Below, in pieces: positions 38,390-50,800 of a stretch of 64,000 nucleotides of DNA; position 1 is the stretch's first letter; each line of letters starts with the position of its first letter. Origin of the DNA: Antedon bifida (lineage: Eukaryota > Echinodermata > Crinoidea > Comatulida > Antedonidae); NCBI GenBank assembly GCA_963402885.1, contig OY727102.1, positions 11,532,001-11,596,000 of the forward strand. The letters are read 5' to 3'. Under the pieces are notes generated by a model. The model did not search any database. It was not told where the DNA came from and saw nothing but the letters and a program-made list of their open reading frames with translations. The position numbers and the translations under genes were made by a program.

Positions 38390-38680
38390 TAAAACTTAAA
38401 TATGACTTATTTGTCCCCCAAAAAACATTAATAGAATCAGACTTGAATAGGCCATTTTGCACACACACAACAATAAAGATTTTATTTTTAAAGACAAAAT
38501 AACCGGTTAAATTTAACCAGAAAACCAGTGTCTGACAGACAATTTTACTATGGATTTCTTAAATTACAGTTAAATAAATTACAGTAAATAGGCCTAATTG
38601 TGTTGCCAATCCAATTTAATGGCATATTCAACATTAAAAAACAGATAAATTGTCCAGCGGGAAAATATATCAACCATCTC
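38390..38680. repeat. Interspersed repeat upstream of the ENPP-like start
   Basis: Shares TTGTCCCCCAAAAAACATT, the AATAGGCCATTTTGCA phrase and GGTTAAATTTAACCAGAAAA with the P450-intron repeats, and ends near a TTGTCCAGCGGGAAAATAT phrase. It stops about 160 bases before the ENPP-like ATG, so it could lie in or near the promoter. Confidence 0.45.
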
Positions 38681-38838
38681 GCATTTTTCTCTACATAATT
38701 GGCAACCGTTTTGTTATTCAAAAATACCTCCCATGATCTAATTCGCTCTGACCGTGGTTGGCTATCGCTCCAGTAAACCGATACAATAGGTATTATTCCA
38801 CCAATGCAGTTGATTTAACAATCGTTCGTTGGCTCACT

Positions 38839-41800
38839 ATGTATGACAATAAGGACAAGATGGCTGATCAACTACCACCAGTTGCTTATAAAACTTCAAA
38901 CTATTCCCTCGTTCCGCCGTCAGGGGTAAGTTGGTAAATTTGAAATTATAAATTGGTTATAATTTTACTTTTATATTTTGTCTTGCCAAATTGGAATGTT
39001 TTCATGTTCGTCGAGTGATCTAATTGGTGTAAACGAACGGTTCGTAGAGCGCCACCCGGTCGGCTTAAAAGGTCATTTGATAGTTCATCATTATCAATAA
39101 GCATGTTCAATTATTAAGACAGCAAACAAGTATCCAATCCTTGATTTTGTGTTTCAAATTGTATAGATAAGAAGATTCTATATTTTACAAATGTTTAGGT
39201 GTAACCTTATCAAAATATATAACTCTATTAAACTTAAATAAATAAATAAATAATATGGTACATTTTTATTATTAGGGCATGTCACACATACACGCCAGTA
39301 TTTTGTACAGCATAATTATGCATATACTGTACAAGGTTACGTAAACTGCAGATGGGTATAAACGCTCTGTCTACACTATCAAACTAGTTTGACAAAAAAA
39401 GTGTGATGTGCTCAAATTATGGTAGTGATATGCCCAAATATGGTAGTGATATGTCCAAATATGGTAGTAATATGACGTCATGGGCACATCACATTTTTTT
39501 GTAACATAATTTAACATTACAACCAAGAACGATAAAAAATAAATATATATAATACATGTACAGGGGAATAAAAAAAACCTCCCCACCCCCCAAACTGCCA
39601 AAACAATATTTTTCTTCAATCAAAAAAGAAAGAAGTTTCTTTCAAATTGATAGTGACATTGTTGTTATTGTTGTGTAAATAACATTAATCCGGGAAATAT
39701 AGTGTTAGCTGATTACCAAGGCGGAATAGTCAATCCTTTCCTTATTATCGTTTTGTATCGCAAAATCCATACTGATTTAAACTAAGCTTACATTGGAAGA
39801 TCTGTAAAACCGATAGAATCTGTTTTTTAAAGGCATCAAGTGTCATACGTAGACCAAATCAAAAAACAAAATCAAGAATAGATAATAAAAAAAAATCGTC
39901 ATTGAACGATAGAATTGAATTCCTATTCCTTCATGAAGAACATCTCTGTTCATTCTCATGAGCTTGCGATTGGTTGTTTTGAACCTTTTATTGTTTGTAC
40001 AATGTGTGCTTTTATTACGTTGTTGACTCATTCTTATTGTTAACCTAAAGTGGAATTTTTCTCCCTGGGTTTTTTTTATAAGTACAGAACAATGAATACA
40101 CTCAACCTATTGAAATGAAAACCAATACAAACAATAGTTTTTTGACGAGTATGCAATGTACGAACATTTCATGACTAAAGAGAGCCCTAGATTAAATTCT
40201 GATAGATCAGGAGGTATACAAAAAAAAATGGTCTAAAGCTCTGTCTACACTATCAAACTTTATGTGACAACAAATGTGATGTGCCCATATTTTGACATAA
40301 TGATGTCATTTCACTACCATATTTGGGCATATCACCACCATATTTGGGCACATCACACTAGTTTGATAGTGTAGACGAGATTTTGTGCAGTTCCACATGT
40401 GAATGAAAAATTCTAAATTTCTCAAAATTGTTTCTAGGCAGCACCAGGACGTTTCTAATATTAGTTAGATGAGGGAGAGGGAGTGTCACTATACCACTCC
40501 TCCTCCTCCTCCTCCTCCTCCTCCACTGAATCACGCCTACGAGTAACCGGTATCGATTTCGTGTAAAGTCAAGCAAATTTTGGTCATTATCAAATTCAGA
40601 TTCGATTTATTAAGTCATTCATACATATAGTACAATGATAAATTGCTTGGCAGAAAAACACAAACAAAACAATACACACATAACATTTACATTCATGATC
40701 AACATATAACTTAATAACTGATCAAGCAATATAAAATACAAAAATACCTAATAACCTATCTTTGGAACTCATTGTTGTGTAGTCTAATAGCGCTAGGGAA
40801 GAATGACAATTTATGTCTATTTGTTTTAACTGGAATTGTTGTTAATCTCCCGGATCTGGTAACTACTAACTCGATTTGTTGAGAATATGAGATACATCAA
40901 CTAAAATACTATTTATATTAGATATCATTTTATTATTATACATTTGTGTGAAATCTTTAATCTCGACACCAGTAATTTTGCTTGCATTCCTAACTATTCT
41001 GTTTAACTTACTCAAATTTGTCTTTGTTAGACCATTTAAAATAACACAACAAAACCTTAATGCAGATTGAATAACACTTTGATAAAAATTAAATAAAGAA
41101 TCACGGCCTATTATTATATTGTTTCAACAGTCGTTGAGCACCAGCATACACTTTGCACGTATGTGTATACCTATTTATGAGACTCTGGATTTTCACCATG
41201 ATTTCCGATATTATATCAATACCAACCTTTCTTCTTAATACATTTAAATGCATTATTTGAATACTGTACAAAATTACCATACAAATGTAGGTCATTGACA
41301 TTATTGCCATACAGTATAATTATCTTTTTTATTGCTGTATCTATAATGTGTAGTAACAAAACAATTATATGGGTATGCTGCACAATAGTGGTTTCTATTG
41401 TAGTAGGCGTTGTCTATTGTATGAGTCATACATATGCAGATCTAAATACAAATTAATATCAAAGTATATCACATTGTAGAATATTAACCTGGCAATCAAT
41501 GGTGATTGGAATAAGCTTGGTTTATTTATAACATCGAATAATAAAATAATAGTTTAAAATACTATTGTACATTGTATCATGGACCTAAATAGATTATAAG
41601 ATTCAAGATATTTTATTGGTTGACTTTAAAATGGAAATTTGTTTTGCTTGCAAATGGCAATGTTATAAGTCCATGATTTTGGATCATAATCGTCGCTGTC
41701 AACAACACCCATCAATCTCCATTTAAATTATTGCTGTTAAAGACATCATAAAAGCATCATAAACATGGAGTAATTCCTAGATCCTCAACGTCAATTTTCA

Positions 41801-44800
41801 TTCTTAAAATAATGTTTCTAAAGTTGCCATTTGTCTTAATATATTTATAGATCCCGTAACCCATACTGTAATAAGGTTGTCCCCTTGCTTCCTGAATATT
41901 CATAGGCTGCAGTATTAAAAATAATTTTTAAAATAATAGTAATCCACTTTGACCAAAAATTAGATTTAAACAAGATTTATTTACCTGAAAAGCTGTAATT
42001 TAAAGCAAAAATGGTCAAATAAGTTTTTGGTTGAATTAATCATGTATTATGAGTTATAAGTAAAACATTGTTTATTTCGTTTTTATTTCCTATACGGAAG
42101 TGATTAACTTTATTGAAAATACACAATAACCTATTCAAAGTCTAATTTAATTAATCTTCATTTTAAAAACATTCTTTAAAACATACTCAAGTGTACCCAT
42201 GTAAAGGGTGCACCAGGTTCAACTGTATTCATTTATATTTTACGCTCATTCTTTCTTTAATCTCCTTATTTTATTTTCGCCGTAACGCACCTGGTGGTTA
42301 CTAATGTCGTTTTATGTTTCTACTGCAGTGGCTATTTATTTTATCAAAATATTTACAAAAATGTAATTGTGTTTATATCAACAGGGAATTGATCTGGACG
42401 CCATTGATGCTGCGCCTGCCTATTCCACCAAGGGGAGTGAAAAATATTATGGAAAAGACGTAAGTGAATATTTCAGTGACATCAATGTTTAGTTTCATAT
42501 CAATGCATACAATGTAAGGTGACAATTGACATGTCGTGATCAACATACAGATTTAATAAATGAAAACAGATATCACTGGTTTTTTTTTAATAATAATGTT
42601 CATAAATTTGATCATAAATCATCCAAATAACGAATTCCTATGTGTATTACACATGCTGAAAATTAAAAATATCTATCGTTATGCCAAGGGACAACAACAA
42701 TTCCTTGTTGTACAGGACGATTTTGTTTTTATTCTTTTATTGATTTATAGTATGCACACACTATCGCAATAGAGGTTGAATCATTACATTGCATGGTGTC
42801 AAGATATTTCGGGTTATTGCCATTTCTATGGATGCCAATATCAAATATTTCATCAACATGGTGCCATTTTGATTGGGGATATGCGCAAGTAACCTTTGTG
42901 CCATCAAAATGATTTCCTGAAAAGAATGCAATTTCGCCAACCCACGAAAATTCCACAAAATACAATAACCCCACAAAAAAACGTAATCCTCGGTTTAAGG
43001 TAGGGGTAACGCACATCAGTCATACTGTATAAACGACACGGGTTCAAGTCTCATCGGATGAGCTTAAAAGTCCAGTGTACACATCTGACTCGTGTGTGTA
43101 CTACTAGTGTATCTCACGGAAGAATAGGGGTCACCCCGGTGTACTGATACACAGATTGTGTCGTGTGGACAGGAAAATGAGCTACGTTTGTTGACACGAA
43201 GGGATCCGGGGGGGGGGGGGGGAGTAAAATTGATGTGTCCCTGTAAGCTGCAAGCCGCAGGTTACATTACAAAGTAAAGTCAGCCTCTTGTAGTCGAGTA
43301 TTTACACAATATTCAATAAAACAGAACACAACACGGTTCAGTGTACTAAAAGTATATATTTTTATAATTTGTAAATAAACTTGGGTTATTTTATGTGGGT
43401 CAAATAGAAATCTCACTCAGCACCTTGTAGGCACTGTTATTTACGAGATACTCATGTAAGGTATCTAGACTATTACAATGTTATTGTTTTGTTTTCACAA
43501 AATGTGCTATATACTGTGCTATACCTTTGAAATAATATGCTTTCCCCTTGCTACCGTTGCAATGTTGTTTTATTTTTTAGAAGGTATTTCTTTTCAGAAT
43601 TTTAGATTTCCATAATGAATAGTTATCTCTGACTTAAGTGTTTATTAAAGTAGAATAGTACGTACATGGAAATGAATTTATAAATACATTGGTAACGTGT
43701 CTATCTAATCTAAAACTAATATAAATCATAGTCTATATGAGATAATTCCTAATATCAACCATTTTCTCCAATGAAATTGAATTCAATATGTATTCATTCA
43801 TTTCCTTTATTTCGGATAGTAGGCCGACATCCATTAGTATACAAATCATAAAAAACAAAAAGAGAAAAAATTTCACCAGGAAATTAACAATAGAAACTTC
43901 CACAAAACCAACCTACAAAATATGTTTACGAACGAATCAAATATTTAAACAAGCTGAATCGTATAAGATGCACGTATTGTTACGAGAACCCACTGTCTCA
44001 ATACGAACTGACATGATGAATCTAAATTCAATTTCGATAGGCCTAGACCTTTCATTTTATACCCAATGTGATGCATCACTTGATCATTTACATAAGCTTG
44101 GTTCCCACTAGAACATAACGCAAGGACGTAAACGCAACGCATTCGTGTTAACCAGTGACAAGCGACAGTTCGAATAATCCACCGTTTGTGAATGGTCAAT
44201 TCACGTACGTTGCGTTACGTCCTTGTGTTGCGTCTCTAGTGGGAACCAAGCATTACCGGATACTCCTGTTATTACGTAATGCTCTCTATGCAAGACACTA
44301 TATTGTTATTATGTTGGCCATGGCGGCGTTTTGAAACGCTTAAAGGGCTCTCTTGTATAGCCTAATTTATGCTGGCTCTGCGCCCGTAACATAATCATAT
44401 GATGTAACCGAATTATATGAAATAAAAAAACCCATGTTTGTTTCTTTTGCCTTTCAGTCCTCCTCGTCTGGAGGTGGTTGTGAAGTGGGTGCATGCTGCA
44501 CAGGAAAACGTGCTATAGTGGTAAGTGTAGTTAGGCCTAACATTATTTCAGAATAAGTGTAGTGTATAAGTGTATTTTTGGTTCGTACTCTGTGCTGCGT
44601 TTGACTTTGTCTCTACTGGTTATAATAAACAAAAACAAAAAAGAAGCAAAATACTTTTAAAGCAGTTAAACAAAAACAAAAAAATTATTTTTTTAAAGGA
44701 TAGTAAATGGTAATTTGGTTACACCACTTCAATAAAATGTTTTATTATGAAATGAAAAATATTAGTTTTTTAATTAGTTAATGCACTGTGTTCTTTTATA

Positions 44801-47800
44801 TTCCATTCAGCGACGTATTTCCATCATTCTCTGTTAACTATTAACATATAAATATTTCATTTTGTAATTACTATTATTTTAATTTCGTTGTTATTAAACT
44901 CTTCTATGATTTCATGATGTTAATTCTGACGTCACTATTTTACCAACTCGTCACGTGTTTGTCTTCTCCCAGATTTGTGTAAGTAAACACATTTCCGATG
45001 CGCATGATCAGTAGCACAAATTAATCTCTATTTTCTTCCAACTAATATTATTGATTGTAAACTAAAAGTTTCGCTAAGCAAGCACGGTAATATACAAGAT
45101 TAAAACAAGAACGTTATTTTTTACAATACTATTTAAAAATCTCAAATGCATGTGCTATTGTTTCAACTAATTCAACTCATTGGCTGAGCTTAAATAGGCC
45201 TACGGGATGAAATATCTGCATGTGCAACTTAATAGTAGTCTCTTGCAACTATGACTAGTAATGGTTTTTCTTAAATAATCATAATACATAATAAATCACT
45301 TAACTGACAACTAAGTTATTATTATTTTTTTACTTTCTTCTTTGCATGCTCCTTTACTTTTTTCATTCATTTCAAGAAATTCTAAACCGCTCGGTGATAT
45401 CTTTACTCAATGGCGATGAATATTAATTAATTTGAAACGATAAAGATGAAAATTCTGCCCCAACCGAGATTCGAACTCGGACCTTCTGCTTGATATGCAA
45501 GATTGTTGAACCATTATACCACTGGTCTGTCATGGTTCGATTGGATATATATTCAAAAAATAATGTCGTCGTTTACCAAATCTAAGTGGCCCGGTGTTCA
45601 TTATTCATTAATTTATTAATTGAAATGATAAACATGAGGAAATCCCACAACCATATATATATATATATCTGGGAAATACTATTATAAGGAAATTGAATCG
45701 GCGTAATATTAACATTTGTTCAATATTGTTTCTAATTAAATTTTCAGGTCATTGTTGTAATCCTTATTTTCGTATTCGCTATCGGTCTTGGAGTTGGTCT
45801 AGGAAAGAGAGGTACGGTAGTATTTCATAACATTTTAACCGAATGTCATTCGTTTCATGTGATATTTTACAAATATATAATTCGTTGTTGATTCATCTAT
45901 TTCTCATTTCATCTGTAAAAGGATGAACATTAGTCATAACAAGCCATATTTACGTGCTTAGTTTAGAGTAGACGACGACGTAGACATAAGTCAAGTTCGT
46001 TGACCAATCATAAGCGACGGTTCGAACGATCCACTACGTCGTGATTGGTCAACTTACTTGCGGTGTCCAAGTGGGAACTTTAAACATTGCACATAAATAA
46101 ATCACTTTGTTATGGCTAAGTGTTGTGCTGTTACTGACAACAAACAATGAGAAAATAAAATTGAAAGAAAATAAATAAATATGCAACTATTTACTATTTT
46201 GTTATTTTGTTGCCTATTATGATCTGTAACATTTTAACTGTTTTTTTGCAGGCTCTGGTTACCAAGGAAATTTCGCAAAAACATACGGCAGTTCATGTTC
46301 GTTTAAATGCCAACCAACAGAGTAAGTAGAACAAAAACAGTATATACATTTAGAACGCTTATTGAGGGGACATATTTGGGACCCAACAACGTGTCCCCTC
46401 AATAGAATTGGCCGTAGTATTTCTCCGTAATCAGGGTTGGCCGAGAACCCATGTTCGTTTCACTAAAAAGTTTCGTATGATAGTGGGAAGGAGCTTCTAC
46501 TCGTTGGAAAGGCTAATTGCCTAATTTGATGTCGTGGCCTTAATGGTGGTATCTTCTGCCATCCAGATGATTGACAATGACCATATTCACTAGGCCTACT
46601 GAACTCACCAGAAACCGCTCTGAAATAATAGTAGATTATGAACGGTGATGATTATGGCTTTTTTAGTTTTTTTTTAAATTATCAGATAATTATAACATTT
46701 TTTAGATTTTCAATAGTTCTTTACCTTTACGTATTTCATTTTTTGTGTAGTTATACAAGAAAGCCTTTACTTGTAATAGCGTTGGACGGATTTCGCTACG
46801 ACTATGTGAACAACACTAACTACGCCAAGAATATCAAACGGCTTGGTAAGTGCCTTGCAATACTAAATAAATGTGAACTAGAATAATAAGTTTATTATAT
46901 TTATTCTAGTTATATTTTCGATCTTTTTTTATAATCAGCTCAATGCGGAGTGCAGGCTAAGCTAAGGCCGTCGTTTCCAGCTCTTACATATCCTAACCTA
47001 TATTCAATAATCACGGTAAGCCTCTTTGATTATTAGTAATGTGTTGTTATTGAAACATATTGTTATGAAAACAGACGTTAAGGATGTTACCATGGACAAT
47101 AAAGCCAACTGTAAAATAAAGATTAGTGTTCTAATTCTGAAATATGATTATCAATTATGCTTAACTGACGTAACTATACTAAATACTGTTGTATATACTT
47201 GAAAACGTTCTCGAGTGAGACCCGTTCGACAATACCCCTTTGCCCTTTACACTGTAAAAACTGTGGAGCTTTTAAACACGTAGTTACGTGTTTAGCGTGT
47301 TTAAAACCTAAATGTTGTTTTCCTCCACTCGTTTAGCAGTCAACATGTCACTATTATGTTTTCAATTTATCCACATGTTTAGCAGTTAATTTTTAGATAC
47401 GTGTTTATAGCGTGGCGTGCATACGGTACGATTTTACTGTGGCGGAAAAAAGCTCCACACATGAGCTCCACACATAGCAAATGAAACACATTTAAAACAT
47501 AAACGTGTCGTTATATTGCTCCACATGTTTAACAATCAACACGTCACTAATGTGTTGAGTTGGGTACAGACTACATGTTTAGAATGTGTTTATAACCAAA
47601 ACATGTATCATAATTATCTAAACATGTTTCATATCTAAACATGTTTAAGGCTAAATGTGGGAAAAAATTGGGTACAGAATACATGTCTAAGAGCTAAACA
47701 CTATGTTTACAGTGTATTGTATACTTTTATTTCAACGGTAATTCTGAAGCCCCATTCATTTTCAAACGTAGGGTCCAGCACGAGCACAAGAAGCGAAAAT

Positions 47801-50800
47801 ATTAAATAAAAATTAATAAGTTTCAAGTTTCAAGTTTCAAGTTTCAAGTTTATTGTTTCACACAATATAATACAATATGAACAGAAACATAAATTAATAA
47901 ATACAATTGTGTGAGGAGGACACATTAAGCCAAGGCTTTAAGTTTGGTCCTCCAGATAAGTAACATATTTAATTATCTAATTTAAGTGAGAGAACAAAAA
48001 AAAAAAAAAAAAGTTCTTCCTTTCGTCAAATTGACAAATAAAACTAAACAAAAAGGCACAAAAAAGAAACAAAAAAACAGTCTTAAGGCAATTGTGAATT
48101 ACTAATGTTCTAAATAGTTTGAAATAAGTGTTTGTTTGTATTTTGTTTTAAATGTATTTATGATGGTTATTGCTTTTAGATTGAGCGGTAAGTTGTTCCA
48201 TATATACGGTCCATTGTAAATAAAAGATGTTCTTCTAAGTAATATGGTATGCTTTTCATATATTAGATTTTTTGCAGTTGAAGATCTGGTGTTGTAAGAA
48301 TGATTAAAATTTTGAAAATAGGAGTAAAATTGAGTTGGTAATTTATTATGATTTAGACGGAACATGAATAAAGCTGTTTGGAGTTTATTTATATCAAATA
48401 TATTTAAAGTATTGAGAGAATAAAAAAGTGGTTTAGTGTGAGATTTTGGAGGTGCTCCCGAACAGATTCTGATAGCCTTTTTTTGTAATTTAAAGAGAGA
48501 ATTAATTTTCGTGTTATCAGAACCTGTCCAGGGGCAGCATCCAGTAAATTTATCTACAGTTGTAGCCCAAGCAACATTGCAGTATGATAAATAGGGTAAA
48601 ATAAGGGTATTATACAGGGAAAATAAGATGTTTAAAGGAAGTATGTACTTCAATTTACTTAACATTCCAACGTTTCTCGAGATTATTTTAGTTAAATATG
48701 TTATGTGAGGTTTCCAATTTAGTTCCGAGTCAATAGTGACTCCAAGAAATTTTAAGTTTTCTGTTCTCTTTATTTGGTTACCATTGATATATAATTGCTC
48801 TGTTAGCTGTTTGTTACTTTTTTTATTAATATTAAAATAAATATAATTTGTTTTTGAAATATTCAGTGATAACTTATTTGCTTTAAACCAAAGAGACACT
48901 TTGTTAAGTTCATTATTAATTATAGATACAAGATTATTTTGTTTTCGTGAGAAATAATAACATTTGTGTCATCTGCAAATAAGATAAAATTAAATAATTT
49001 TGAAACATTTGGAAGATCATTAACGTAAATTAAAAAGAGTAGTGGGCCAAGGATTGACCCTTGTGGTACCCCACAGGTAACATGCAAGAGTTGAGAATTG
49101 GTTGAGTTTATTGATGTATATTGTTGGCGAAATGATAAGTAGTCTTTTAAAAGTAGTAGTGGAAGACCTCTGACACCATAATTCGATAATTTAGAAATAA
49201 TAATGTTATGATTTATGGTGTCAAATGCTTTTGACAGATCTAAAAAAATACCGATAGTATGGTGCTTGTTTGCAAGTGATTTAGTTATTCTTTCATATAA
49301 GTGGAGAAGTGCGAGATCTGTGGAATGTGATTTTCGAAAGCCATATTGATTGTTGTATATAATATTATGTTTTGTGAAAAAAGAAATTAGACGAGCATAA
49401 ATTAGCTTTTCAAATATTTTTGAAAAACATGGAAGTAAAGCAATCGGTCTATAATTTGAAAATTTATGGGGGTCATCTTTTTTAAAAATAGGCACAACTT
49501 TGGCAACTTTTAACGCATTAGGAAATTTCCCACATTTAAATGAAAGGTTAAAGATGTGACATAAAGTTTTAGAAATAAACGGAGAAATTTGTTTAATAAC
49601 GTTAGAATGTATTTCATCTACACCAGGACTTTTATTATTTTTGAGCTCTTCGGTTGCATTAATTATGTCTCTTTCAGTGATTGGTGAAAGGAACATGGAG
49701 TGATTGTTGGGTTGATTTAAATAGGTTGAAAAGTTTGAATGAGATGAGTTAATTGATTGTGAAAGTGTATGGCCAGTATCAACAAAATATTTATTAAATT
49801 TATTAGCAATTTGAATTTCGTCATCAATTTTTATGTTGTTTTCTAAAAAATATGTTGGAAGTTTACTTTTTATATTTCTGCCAAGAGCTGAATTTATAGT
49901 TTGCCATGTTTTCTTAATATCATTTTTATGTGTGTCAAATTGCTTTTTGTAATGTATACTACGTGCTATTCTTATTAGATTAGTTAATCTGTTTCTATAA
50001 TCAGTATATTTAGTTTTATCAGTGGCTTTACCAGACTGTATGTATCTTTTATATAGTTTATTTCGTTTATTTATGGAGTTGATAATGCCATTTGTTATCC
50101 ATGGTTTGTTTTGCTTGCGAAAATTTATTTTTTTTTTACATATTTTAATGTGTTTGTCATAAATGTTCATAAATTTAGTGTGAAAAGAATTATAAGCTTT
50201 ATCCGGGTCATCTGTAATCGAAATTATTTCTGACCAGTCAGTATTTAGTAATTCAATGCCTAGTGATGAAGTGGTAGTGTCATTGATTACTCTTTTAAAT
50301 ATATATTTTTGATCATTCATTTCATTAGACGGTTTGGATGTATGAGAAATAAAAAATATAGGTAAATGGTCAGTAATGTCACAATACAGTAATCCCGAAA
50401 AAATATTTTCATGAAAATTGTTAGAGTAGATATGGTCAATTAACGTAGCAGATGTACGGGTGAGACGGGTGGGTCTGTCTATTATGGGAAATAAATTAGC
50501 TGAATATATACAATTTAAAAAATCTGATGTTAGTGAATGGGAACTGAATTTAAGCAAATCAATATTAAAATCTCCACAAGCATAAAAACTTTTTTTTTCT
50601 GTGTTGATTACTTCAAATAATAGTGATATGTTTTCATTAAAAGTTTTTATGGATTTTTCTGGTGGTCGGTATATTACTGAGAAAATATAATTTTTTTGTT
50701 TTAATTCTATTTCAATACAGATATTTTCAGCTTCATTATTAATTAAAGAACTCAAATCATCTCTCATTCTAAAATTAATATCATCCATAATATAGAGACA

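Noticed and set aside
40358..40576. - strand Arg-rich open frame
   Set aside because: Translation of a (TCC)n microsatellite and part of a MITE.
42980..43070. GGGTTCAAGTC resembling a tRNA B box
   Set aside because: No convincing A box or cloverleaf around it.
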